A stretch of 64,000 bases of DNA from Girardinichthys multiradiatus (lineage: Eukaryota > Chordata > Actinopteri > Cyprinodontiformes > Goodeidae): assembly GCF_021462225.1 (NCBI RefSeq), contig NC_061805.1:49474360-49538359 (forward strand), written 5' to 3'. The stretch's first letter is position 1. Every line of letters starts with the position of its first letter. The notes beneath the pieces are model-generated. The model searched no databases. It saw only the letters and a list, made by a program, of their open reading frames with translations, and was not told the DNA's origin. Position numbers and translations under genes: made by a program. Shown here one piece after another: positions 1 to 10,790 of the stretch.

Positions 1-554
1 TCTTTTGTTCTCCGGTTTATTTTCCTCAGGGATTTTCCATTTGCTTTTGTTTGATACATTTGTTTTGTTAGCGTAGGAAAAGCTTGGGCCTGAAATTTGT
101 TGCCTAAAGAAGCACTTTTAGAAAGGGACGTTCATCAGTGTTTGAATGAGCAGGAGAGAATCAGACCTGCTTGTTTCCAGATGTCCAGTCTTGATGTCCG
201 GTTCTGACCTGCAGCGGTCTGGTTGGCAAACACGTTGATATTCTTTCCAATTTAATGATGTCTTCCTCATTTATTACCAACCTGATGATCTTTATTTGCT
301 TTTCGTTGCTTTGGTAAAGGTTCATCTTTGTCTCATCAGGCCTTAAAATGACCTCCCAGATTTTTTGGCGTTTCGCTCTTGACTTTTTGGCAAATGGCCG
401 GCCTGACCTTCCTGTTCTTTCTGCTGTTTGGTTTGTGTTTTTGTCGTAACTTCTACTCTTTTGTCCATAAAAGTCTTGACCAGTAGATTGTTCTCTCTCC
501 ATCCTTCTCTCCATCAGGAGGTTGTTGCTGTTGTTCCTAACAGTTGTTTTAGGC
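1..554. other. Left-edge non-coding DNA
   Basis: I see no gene here. The open frames in this stretch have no recognisable domain and no exon-like junctions. The stretch ends at a hAT-like repeat. Confidence 0.5.
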
Positions 555-1004
555 CAGTGGTGTCCAAAGTGCGGCCCAGGGACCATTTGTGGCCCTTGGA
601 TCAGTTTTGTGGGGCCCCCAAATTCAGTTCAACAGTCAGTCCTCAGCCTGCCAGGTGACACTTTTTACACAGTTTTATGGTGAAATTTTTCCTTACAAAT
701 TAAAATCCTTAAAAATGACAAATGTTAGGTACAGCACATATATTATTAACCAGGTTTTAAACTTTAATTTTACATTAATTAGGACCACACACATCCAGTG
801 ATTTTTACTCTAGGGCAGACTTGGTTTAACATTCGTTAAACTGTATTTGTAGAACGAGGGAGCCGTATCCTGTGCTTATTGACAACAGGGAACAATTTAT
901 TCCTTTCCTTTAGCAAGACATTAAAAAAGATCACATTTCTTGGCCCCTAATTATTTTCAGCTTGCCGATTTTGGTTCGGATGCCAAAAGGTTTGGACACC
1001 ACCG
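555..1004. mobile_element. Non-autonomous hAT-like DNA transposon, about 450 bp
   Basis: The left end reads CAGTGGTGTCCAAA and the right end, read on the other strand, CGGTGGTGTCCAAA: 13 of 14 positions agree as terminal inverted repeats. The outer 8-bp flanks, ttttaggc and ttttaaag, share the first five bases, compatible with a decayed 8-bp target duplication of hAT type. No transposase is encoded. The interior, with its run of gcggccc and 'tgtggccc', is of a kind common in teleost genomes. A degenerate relative on the opposite strand lies near 18.8 kb. Class assignment is inferred from termini only. Confidence 0.55.
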
Positions 1005-3800
1005 TTTTAAAGTTTTACTTTAAAACAGTGGCTCTCAACTGCTGATGTTTTCCTTTCACTGGTTAGAGCTAATGTTTGTGAGACTCCCCTGATCCCTGAT
1101 AAATGCAGTCTGAACAATGAAAACCCGACCGAGAGAAGAGACTCGGTGCCACAGGTCCTTGAATAATCAGTCTAATAGGACACACCTGGGCAACAGTCAC
1201 ATGTTTTGTTACTTTTGCCCACTGTTGAAAATAATCCAGATGTAAACACCTGGAAATAAAAGCTGGAATGTTGATTTTATCCATATTTTCTCTCCAAACC
1301 TACAACTTACAGCAAGAATAAAGGAACTGCTTTTGGAGGGGGGTGTATGCCAACACTGTAAACCTTAATGTGATTTAAGTTGTGTAATATCTGAGCTCAG
1401 CCTGTAAACCAAAACCACGTTTCTGTTAATCAGGATGAAGGAACCATCAGGCCATGCCTCCAGCTAGGAGATCTTTTCTCTTGAAGCTGTTCTGCTGCAT
1501 TAACAGCGTCTCAGATGAACGGACCTCTTGTGTACCTGCACCGCCCGTCCTGTCATTGTGAAGCCGCAGGAAGCGGAGCTGCAGGTCAGTTTCTGGCTTC
1601 CTGTCCTAGCTGCTGGGTATCTGTAGATGAGGGAGGAGGAGGAGGGGGAGTGAGCTCACGTAGCCCAATGAAGAGCCGGCTTTGCCTCCCTGTTTCCATG
1701 ACAGCGGCTCTCTCGCAGCATTCAGCCGTGGGACGGCCTCTGCATCTGAAAACGGTTCCCAGTGGTGTTTCAGAGCCTCTCGCTGTCTTCCTTCAGCTGC
1801 TGCTTCGCTTCATCTTCTTCCTCCACTGTCCTTGTGTGTGTTTTGTCTTCTAAAGCAGCAGCATTCCATCTCCACTCGCCGCAGTACTTTTAAATCCACA
1901 TCATTTGCATCTGAAGGAGGGCTGAGTTCAGTCCTTGTTGTCCGTTTAAATTCTTCAAGGCCACAAGCGAAAGCACGCTTAAATTATTCAAACCAGCCGT
2001 CCTGTAAAGATGCAAATATTAGCTCAGAGTGCAGGAAAGAAAGAAGAGCCACGTTTTTAATTTTACTGTTTATTAATCCAAAAAACGGCTACTAATGACA
2101 CAACATGTTGAACCTGGACTGAATTCAGTTTTGGTCTGTGATTAAAAAAACAAAGTGGTGAGAGTGCTGAAGTAAAAACCTCAGAGGCTTCCAGTAAAAT
2201 ACAGAAGTAGCTCAATACGTCTGTACTTCCGTTCTATCATCATTCAGACATTTGGGTTAAAAGCTGTCTGACCTACATACGTTGAGTTAAAACGTCAGCT
2301 CCTCAGGCCTTCAGGTTCAAAGCTGCAGACGCCATGAAGAAAATGTCCAAAACTCTCTGCTGAGGGGAAATCCTCAGCTGCACCCAGCTACAGAAAACAG
2401 CTGTGGGGTTTTTCTGCTAATAAGAACACAGCTGGTGAGGCGCTACATGGTTTTAAAAGTGGAGTTTCTCATCAAAGGTGTAACAGATAATCGTGAAGAT
2501 TGCTGACGAGCAAACAAAGCCCAAATTTAACTCTTACCCTTACAGTATATTAGATTTTTACAATTACAACAGCAGTGGATTGCGTGGTTGCAAGTTTTGC
2601 CAGGATATGATTTTTAAAGTGCCATGCATTCAAACTTTTCATGCAGATAATATATTTGTCCAGCTGGAGGGAGTCTAACTGCTTGACCAGCCGGTTTATT
2701 CAGAAAGCTCTGTTCATACACAAGGCAGTCCGAGATGCTCCACAGGACCTGGCAGGAAGTATCAAAGCATTAAAGTTTGGCATCAAAGAAAAAGGAGTTA
2801 AAACACAGATATTAACAGAATAAAAGAAACAAATGCTTCAAACAGCTCATCAGTCAGATTCACCGATATTTTGTAGTGGCTAAGATGCTAAAGCTGAGAG
2901 GAAATTGTGGGGAAATGCAAACGAGTCCGGAAGACGTGGGTTCATTACAGTCGATATCATCATTGCAACATTCAGCAGTAACATGCTTTCCTGATGCTGT
3001 CCTAATGCCAGGTCACAGGTCACCCATGCCGTCACACTCAGATTTAACTACAGTTTGACTCTAACTGTAGTAAAATTCAAATGACCATCAAAACACAGTC
3101 AGACGTTTCTTCATGTCCAAACTTCCTGCCTGGTTGGTTTTGGTTTTGGTTGAATTAGGTAAAACTTTAAATAAAGTTGTGTTGGACGTGAGACAGTCTG
3201 ATGTGATTCCTCCTCTGAAGCTCTTCTGATTAAGGCCCAATGTTTTTAATGATTTACAGTGACCTGCAGGAGCAAAGTAGAAGTTTATATTCTTCTTCTT
3301 CAGTTTCCGCCATGATTTTTGCTTTAAAACATCCATATTTCAGTGTTTGTAACTCATTTGAGAATATTTTCTTCTGGCTGTTGCCAATACATTTACAAGA
3401 TTTTCCCTTATAGACGGGGATTATCGTGCACACAGCTCCATGTCTCATCTCTAGTTTACAGCAGAAACAGCGTTCAAGGTTTGAACGGGTCGCAGAACTT
3501 TGGACTCCACCCGACTGGATCGTGCTTTAATTACAGTACGGTTTACATGACTGCAGCTTACGTTTTATTTAGTTTTCTTGAACATTCGACACTGAGTGCT
3601 CTGCTTACTGCGATGATGTCACATATTCTGGGTTTGGATCCTTTGAAAAACTCCACGCTTTTTCATTTAAACTACTTTAATATCCAGTTTCATCTCCATG
3701 TGTGTAATTTCCACACCAAAATAGAGGGACTTCTTGCTATTGGATTTAGAGTTCAATGTAAAATTAACCCATAAAGCTCCCTGCAACAAACTGGAGATGA
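1005..3800. other. Intergenic DNA without recognisable genes
   Basis: Open frames up to about 140 codons occur at 1515-2095 and 3343-3774, but none shows a domain, repeat or exon-like flanks. I treat them as chance frames and see no RNA gene. Confidence 0.45.
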
Positions 3801-3880
3801 ATCCATCCAACTTTATTTATAGAGGCCTTTACATTCAGCCACCTGCTGCACAGAGGTTAATAATAGACAGAAAACAACTA
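3800..3880 (-). repeat. Short LINE 3'-tail-like fragment
   Basis: The text 'aactttatttatagaggcc...acagaggttaataat' resembles the reverse complement of the 3' tail of fish L2-type LINEs, where 'tttatttat(a)...gcac' precedes the end. No coding part is visible. The assignment is by resemblance only. Confidence 0.3.
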
Positions 3881-4384
3881 AAACCTCTGGAGACACACAC
3901 TCATTGAAGTCCGTTGTAGCCGAAACGCAAGGAAATACTGGAGATATTTATGTACATAAAGAGAAACAAATGAATAAAGTCAAACTTCTGAAAACACCCA
4001 AGTTATTGTAACCTAAAATAATATAATAATAAAATAAGTAATAAAATCTTGTCCTAAGAGGACGTTCCTAACACGTCCTGTTTGCTCTTCCAAGACGACG
4101 GAACCAATGCGATGATGCTTGGCAGAGAAAACTATCATCTGGATCAATAATCGGTCAGCAATGAAAAACAACTGATTAACTTATTTTATTATTTTTACAC
4201 ACACCAGCACCGTCAGCCCCAGACAGCCCAAACTGGTGATTCTCAAACTATTGAAAGTGTTGTAGAATCTCTAATTATTGCACAGTTTTTTCAGATAACA
4301 CTGCTGACTGATTTATGCACACTTAAAGTGACTGTGTGAAACTTTCAGTCTTCAGGATGTCAGGACCTCGGTTTGAGTTTGGAC

Positions 4385-4545
4385 TGAATTTATACAGCGC
4401 TGTTCTAGAGCCATATTCACTCAGTCATACTCACTAACACACGCATTCATACACCAGCAAGCAGATCGGCAGGGAACTTGGGGTTAAGTGCCTTGCCTAA
4501 GGGCACATCGACATGTGACAAGGGGATCCCACACTCCTTGAATAA
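4385..4545. repeat. Short interspersed fish repeat fragment
   Basis: The stretch contains 'agtgccttgcctaagggcac', followed by an 'atcgacatgtg' segment. This signature is common in dispersed repeats of many teleosts. There are no clear ends and no coding capacity. The family name is not known to me. Confidence 0.4.
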
Positions 4546-4818
4546 TTCAGCCTTTTATTGGAACCTGGTTTCCTTTTCCAGGTTCTGTTTTCCTCCCTCT
4601 GTTAGAGGAGGAATTTCTGAAAAATTACCTCAACGTTTAGCTTGTCCACTCTAAAACTCACAAACTCACTCCTGTTAGATTCAGCTCTCCATTTTTCTTT
4701 CAAAGCTTAAATTAAAGGGTCTCTTAAACCTGTTGTGAAACACTGAAGACATTGACAAATTTCCAGGAGTGGCCACCAGGAGGTTCTGCCACTCGAGATT
4801 TCTTTGATCCCTTATATA

Positions 4819-6428
4819 CAGGTCCTTCTCAAAATATTAGCATATTGTGATAAAGTTCATTATTTTCCATAATGTAATGATGAAAATTTAACATTCATAT
4901 ATTTTAGATTCATTGCACACTAACTGAAATATTTCAGGTCTTTTATTGTCTTAATACGGATGATTTTGGCATACAGCTCATGAAAACCCAAAATTCCTGT
5001 CTCACAAAATTAGCATATTTCATCCGACCAATAAAAGAAAAGTGTTTTTAATACAAAAAACGTCAACCTTCAAATAATCATGTACAGTTATGCACTCAAT
5101 ACTTGGTCGGGAATCCTTTTGCAGAAATGACTGCTTCAATGCGGCGTGGCATGGAGGCAATCAGCCTGTGGCACTGCTGAGGTCTTATGGAGGCCCAGGA
5201 TGCTTCGATAGCGGCCTTTAGCTCATCCAGAGTGTTGGGTCTTGAGTCTCTCAACGTTCTCTTCACAATATCCCACAGATTCTCTATGGGGTTCAGGTCA
5301 GGAGAGTTGGCAGGTCAATTGAGCACAGTGATACCATGGTCAGTAAACCATTTACCAGTGGTTTTGGCACTGTGAGCAGGTGCCAGGTCGTGCAGAAATA
5401 TGAAATCTTCATCTCCATAAAGCTTTTCAGCAGATGGAAGCATGAAGTGCTCCAAAATCTCCTGATAGCTAGCTGCATTGACCCTGCCCTTGATAAAACA
5501 CAGTGGACCAACACCAGCAGCTGACACGGTACCCCAGACCATCACTGACTGTGGGTACTTGACACTGGACTTCTGGCATTTTGGCATTTCCTTCTCCCCA
5601 GTCTTCCTCCAGACTCTGGCACCTTGATTTCCGAATGACATGCAGAATTTGCTTTCATCCGAAAAAAGTACTTTGGACCACTGAGCAACAGTCCAGTGCT
5701 GCTTCTCTGTAGCCCAGGTCAGGCGCTTCTGCCGCTGTTTCTGGTTCAAAAGTGGCTTGACCTGGGGAATGCGGCACCTGTAGCCCATTTCCTGCACACG
5801 CCTGTGCACGGTGGCTCTGGATGTTTCTACTCCAGACTCAGTCCACTGCTTCCGCAGGTCCCCCAAGGTCTGTAATCGGCCCTTCTCCACAATCTTTCTC
5901 AGGGTCCGGTCACCTCTTCTCGTTGTGCAGCGTTTTCTGCCACACTTTTTCCTTCCCACAGACTTCCCACTGAGGTACCTTGATACAGCACTCTGGGAAC
6001 AGCCTATTCGTTCAGAAATTTCTTTCTGTGTCTTACCCTCTTGCTTGAGGGTGTCAATAGTGGCCTTCTGGACAGCAGTCAGGTCGGCAGTCTTACCCAT
6101 GATTGGGGTTTTGAGTGATAAACCAGGCTGGGAGTTTTAAAGGCCTCAGGAATCTGTTGCAGGTGTTTAGAGTTAACTCGTTGATTCAGATGATTAAGTT
6201 CATAGCTCGTTTAGAGACCCTTTTAATGATATGCTAATTTTGTGAGATAGGAATTTTGGGTTTTCATGAGCTGTATGCCAAAATCATCCGTATTAAGACA
6301 ATAAAAGACCTGAAATATTTCAGTTAGTGTGCAATGAATCTAAAATATATGAATGTTACATTTTCATGATTACATTATGGAAAATAATGAACTTTATCAC
6401 AATATGCTAATATTTTGAGAAGGACCTG
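4819..6428 (-). mobile_element. Complete Tc1-like DNA transposon with ~200-bp inverted repeats
   Basis: The element starts CAGGTCCTTCTC and ends with the reverse complement, with a TA dinucleotide on each side (4817-4818 and 6429-6430), the Tc1/mariner target duplication. The left repeat (4819-5018) and right repeat (6229-6428) are about 200 bp and nearly identical, which suggests fairly recent insertion. The single transposase gene lies on the minus strand and has one premature stop. A second copy begins at 63608. The left-end side also keeps a second 'aattagcatat' motif at the inner edge of the repeat, as does the right. Confidence 0.93.
5096..6100 (-). pseudogene. Tc1-like transposase with one premature stop
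   Basis: The reading frame begins MGKTADLTAVQKATIDTLKQ. It continues through a paired helix-turn-helix region (around residues 10-110) and the DDE catalytic core: first Asp in SDESKF and second Asp in FLHDLAPAHSA. At codon 262 (5315-5317) there is a TGA where family members normally have Trp (TGG, in 'DWPANSPDL'). The same frame then resumes with PANSPDLNPIENLW, holding the third acidic residue (DD34E spacing by family), and runs to a TGA at 5096, giving 335 codons in total. A protein made from this copy would lack the last catalytic residue, so it is probably inactive. No other disabling change was seen. Confidence 0.9.
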
Positions 6429-6430
6429 TA

Positions 6431-6663
6431 GTTTTCACACCATGACTGCTTGTCTGAGGAGAGAAGTGATGCTGTGGGCTCCTTTCTGCTCTCTAGAAAA
6501 AGTGTGAATCACTGTAGCGCCCAGGTTTCTCAGCATTTCCGAGTCTCTGGTTCTTGCGTTACTCAGCAGCTTCTTCCTTCCTAATGCTTTATAGAAGGAA
6601 GTGGGGGCACGCTGGATTTGTGGGCATCTTCTGACATATTCTAGTTCCTCTTTGTGTTGTTTT
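6431..6663. other. Short unassigned segment between Tc1 and LINE
   Basis: A minus-strand frame of 77 codons is open here but resembles nothing I recognise. It is probably host DNA caught between two insertions. Confidence 0.35.
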
Positions 6664-9320
6664 TTCAATTCAATTCAAAAATACTTTATTAATCCAAAGG
6701 GAAATTAAATGTTGTTATAGCTCATATTATGAAGGTTTCTTCAAAGAGCCGTTGTAGATGCTGATGGCTGTGGGCAGGAAGGATCTCCTGTAGCGCTCCG
6801 TCTTACAGCAGATCTGAAGAAGCCTCTGACTGAAGACACTCTGTTGTTGTAGGACAGTCTTATGAAAAAGATGCTCAGGGTTCTCCATAATGTTCTTCAT
6901 TTTATGAGGAATCCTTATTTGCACAACAATCTCCAGAGGTTCCAGAGGAGTCCCCAGAACAGAACCAGCCTTCTTGATCAGCTTGTTGAGCTTTTTTAAG
7001 TCCCTGGTTCTGATGCTGCTTCCCCAGCAGATGATGGTAGAAGAGATCAGACTTTCCACAACAGACTTATAGAAGATATGCAGCATCTTGCTGCAAACAC
7101 CAAAGGACCTAAGCTTCCTCAAGAAGTACAGTCTGCTCTGTCCCTTCTTGTAGATGGCTTCACAGTTGCATCTCCACTCTAGTCTGTTGTCCAGGTGAAC
7201 ACCGAGGTATTTATACTCCTCCACCACCTCCACTTCTTCTCCCATGATAGAAATAGTTTTTGACTTATTCCTGTTTCTCTTAAAATCTACAATCATCTCC
7301 TTTGTTTTAGTCACGTTCAAAATGAGATGATTGTTTCCACACCATGCCACAAAGCGGTCCACCACCTTCCTGTACTCATCTTCTTGTCCATCTCTGATCC
7401 ACCCCACGACTGCAGAATCATCCGAGTATTTCTGCAGATGACAGGAGTCTGTCTTGTACTGGAAGTCTGAGGTGTACAGAGTGAAAAGGAATGGTGAGAG
7501 TACCGTCCCCTATGGTGCTCCTGTGCTGCTGACTACCTGGTTAGACTCATAACCCTTCAGTCTCACAAACTGTGGTCTGTTTGTCAGGTAGTCTTTAATC
7601 CAGGAGATTGTTGAGGCCTCCACCTGAGTCTTCTGGAGTTTCTGACAAAGCAAATCAGTTTGGATTGTAATAAATGTTCTGGAGAAATCAAAGAACATGA
7701 TCCTCACAGTGCTGCTGGCTTTGTCCAGATGACAGTGGGTTTGTTGAAGCAGGTGTATGATGGCATCTTCAACTCCAACTCCACAACGATAAGTAAACTG
7801 AAGGAGATCCTGATGGTTTACTGTTTGCTTACTCAGGTGGGCCAACAGGAGTCTCTCTAGGACCTTCATGATGTGAGATGTCAGGGCAACAGGTCTACAG
7901 TTATTGAGGACTGAGGGGTGAGTTTTCTTTGGTACCGGAACAAGACAGGAGGTCTTCCACAACACCGGAACCTTCTTCTGGGCCAGGCTAAGGTTGAAGA
8001 GGTGCTGCAGAATCCCACAGAGCTGCTCTGCACAGGCCTTCAAGACTCTAGGGCTGACATGATCTGGACCTGCAGTCTTATTCCGATTCAGTCTCCAGTT
8101 GCATCTTCACTTGACTTCTTGAGACACACAGGTGGAAGGGGGAAGCAAAGGAAGCATCAGCATCTTCTGATATGGTTGAAGGTAAACATGTAGAAGCAGA
8201 AGGGTCAATGGCTTAGGTGGAACATTTGAGGTGTTACTGGGCAGCTGTGGGTCCAACTCCAACTCCACAGTGATAAGGAAACTGAAGAGGGTCCTATTGA
8301 AGAATGTGTTCAGTTCATTGGCTCTGTCCAGACGTCCATTATTCCGATCTTTCATCTGCTTGAAGCCTGTGATCTTCTTCATCCCTGACCACACATATCT
8401 GATATTGTTTTGCTGGAGCTTGCTCTCCAGCTTCTTCTTGTACACCTCCTTGCTGTCTCTTATCTTGACTTTAAGTTGCTTCTGTAAACTCCTCAATAAT
8501 TCTCTGTCTCCCTCTCTGAAGGCTCTTTTTGTTTCTTGTTAAGCAGGTCCTTCAGGTCACTGGTGATCCAGGAGAAGCACTTCACCGTTCTGGTGGAGAT
8601 GATGTTATCCACACAGAAGTTTATATAGTCGGTTACACACTCAGTCATGGCATTGATGTCCTCTCCATGTGGCTGGCACAGTGCGTCCCAGTCTGTAGCC
8701 TCAAAGCAACCTTGCAGAGCTTCTTCAGCTTCCTGTGACCATCTTCTCACAGTCCTCTTTATTACAGGTTGTCTCTGAACAAGGGGCTTATATTTTGAGC
8801 AGAGAAAAACAAGATTGTGATCTGATTTGCCTAGAGGAGGTCTTGCTGTAGAGATGTTTGAGTCCTTGACATTTGCATAAAACAAATCCAACATTTTGTT
8901 TTCTCTGGTAGAGCAGCTGACAAACTGTTGAAACGTTGGAAGTGTAGCAGAGAGTGAAGCATGGTTAAAATCACCAGATATCGCCACAAACGCATTGGGG
9001 CGTTATGTCTGTAGCTTAGCAACAACTGAGCTGATGGCATCACATGCAGTGTCGGCAACAGCTGATGGTGGAATGTAAACTGTTGCCAAAACAACACTTG
9101 TGAACTCTCTGGGTAAATAAAATGGACGAAAACGTACTGCTTGGCGTGAAAACGTGTTGCATTAAGAAAATGTGAACCCATCCCATTAAGCACCGCTCCA
9201 AGTTGTACATTGGGCTTTTAAAGAGGTTGGAGTCATATTTTAACATCTGGCCTCTAGATACAAGGAGCAATATTTCATCTTGAGAATGTTCTGGAAAAGT
9301 CCATGTCTGCACCGATGCAG
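6664..9320 (-). mobile_element. Decayed, 5'-truncated CR1/L2-type LINE (Rex1-like)
   Basis: The element is read on the minus strand. From high to low coordinates: endonuclease remnants with GDFNHASL (about 8970) and KSDHNLVFL (about 8815), a linker, then reverse transcriptase with NNCRPVALTS, FFDFSRTF, a GAP-stop-GTVLSPFLF block and YSDDSAVVGW (about 7410). The C-terminal part ends in RYRRSFLPTAISIYN. The 3' end at about 6664 carries the TTGAATTGAATTG-type tail followed by 'aatttccctttgg' on the minus strand, typical of fish LINEs of this class. Several stops and frameshifts break the frame and the 5' end is missing. Whether it belongs to Rex1 proper or another L2-like lineage would need a tree. 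Confidence 0.85.
6727..8987 (-). pseudogene. LINE endonuclease/reverse transcriptase pseudogene
   Basis: Four frame pieces carry one ancestral polyprotein: 8493-8987 (end of endonuclease and linker), 8107-8496 (linker), 7510-8043 (fingers and palm) and 6727-7407 (palm, thumb and C-terminus). The break at 7510 is an amber codon where the family has Gln (GAPQGT), followed directly by the intact GTVLSPFLF block. The catalytic box reads YSDD, the form found in many L2-like elements. The protein would have cut target DNA and reverse transcribed the element RNA. It is dead in this copy. Confidence 0.82.
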
Positions 9321-10130
9321 TGCAGGAACCCTAAAAGAGTTATTAAACGATTAAGAACATTGAGCTGTCTGGTTTTATGTGCAGGATCTTCAGACTTCAT
9401 TGGACTTGTTCAGACATCATGAGAGATGAAAGGAGAGGAAAACAATTTTAAAAAGAATTTCTGAGAAACTGGTCTGAATATCTGGTCTGTGTTCACATTT
9501 CCTGGTGGCATTAATGAAAGAGGAGGCGGGTCCACACCCCAGCCTCAGAAGCAGGCCCCCTGCTTCATCTTTAATGGGCTCACAGGCTCTCTGGCAGCTG
9601 AAAAGAGCCGAGACTTCTCTCTTGATTAAATCGCTGCAGCATAATGAAGCAGAAATGAATTCCTCTGTGTACCTGCTGCATTTGAGTCGGCCCGGTTCTT
9701 TGCGTGTTTCTGTGTGTCTGAGCGTCTCAGGCTGGATGTTACAGTGAGCCGAGAGGAAAGCAAACACACTGCGGTCGTGGCAGAACAGCTGAAGGTTTCT
9801 GAGCTGTTGGGCAATAACCTCCAGAAGACGGAAAAACCAGAGAGCAGCTGCTGACAGCTGAGACGGTCCCCAGTGAAGGAGGGAGAGGAGCAAGAGGGAG
9901 GGTTGGAGATGAGTGGGGTGCTGGCTTGTTGTGAAGAAAAGGAGGACGTGGAGGTGTTCCTCTCCTTTCTCTCAGTCGGATTCGCCTTTTGGTGAGAGGC
10001 AGTGTGAGTTAACAGCCAGCATGGGGACTCCCTTCTTCTTCTTCTTCGACTGATTATTCCTGTTTTTTCATCAGTGCATGTTTGTTGCACGCAGACGAGC
10101 GACGGCTGCAAGGCGTGTTGACTGTGCAGC
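9321..10130. other. Non-coding DNA, possible 5' flank of an upstream ralgds exon
   Basis: No gene is seen before the candidate exon at 10131. The minus-strand open frames here have Ser-rich, low-complexity content without domains. The last ~60 bases before 10131 ('cgcagacgagcgacggctgc') are mildly CpG-rich and could be a 5' UTR. Confidence 0.35.
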
Positions 10131-10226
10131 ATGGAAGCCAGGTCCCTGTTCAGCCTGCACAGAGCGCTCGCTCAGCCAGTCAAGATGTGCATGTTTGACT
10201 TCCCCGTCAGCATCCTGGATGACCTG
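10131..10226 (+). CDS. ralgds: Candidate alternative first coding exon of ralgds
   Basis: An ATG in a good Kozak context (cagcATGG) opens 32 codons, starting MEARSLFSLHRALAQPVKMC and ending in ILDDL. It stops exactly at a strong donor, CTG|gtgagc. The exon ends in phase 0, the same phase in which ralgds exon 2 (SSTQEIGEE) begins, so splicing from here to 40087 keeps the frame. The residue mix is protein-like, unlike the surrounding chance frames. Mammalian RALGDS is known to use several first exons, but I do not recognise this leader as one of them. It could instead be the first exon of an unrelated gene or a chance frame. Transcript data would decide. Confidence 0.45.
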
Positions 10227-10758
10227 GTGAGCTCCGCCGCCGCTCTGCAGAGACATGGCTGCCATTCCATTTTAATGTCTGCCCACATTATTATTCTTTT
10301 TATTGTGTTTCTCTGAAGCTGTGCGGGCCTCTGGTCTTTCAGGACTGGACGTAGGAGTGTGCATGTGTGAGCTGTTGCCTATCGCAGCGTAAACAGCGTT
10401 TTCATAAAATAGGCAGCAGTACGAGAACATTTGTGCCTGAGGAGCCCAGCAGGTGCCCCTGTGTGTGTGTGTGGTTTACAGTTTGTCACGTAAAGGTGAG
10501 GAAATCTGCAGATACACATAGTAAACATTACATATCTTTCTCCTGCAGTACTGGTATCAAGTGTGCATGTCAGTCTGGTTGTTGCTGCAGCGTTTCTACA
10601 GACCTGTGAAAGATGTTTTTCTGTCGTTCCATCTAAAAATAAGCAACTCCATTTTATCAAAGTCCTCATTCACAGAGCGAGTGTTTGTGTTGTGAAAATG
10701 CGTGTCCGTGAGTTTGAGTCAGCCTGCAGCTCCTAGTGGCGTTTGCTTTCTTTCTGGA

Positions 10759-10790
<32 letters not shown>

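Noticed and set aside
161..586. 141-codon minus-strand frame with a Lys/Arg-rich start
   Set aside because: No domain, no splice-like ends and no resemblance to a known family. Its start overlaps the hAT-like repeat boundary.
3343..3774. 143-codon plus-strand frame
   Set aside because: Composition is Phe/Leu/Cys-rich translated AT-rich DNA, without domain or exon signals.
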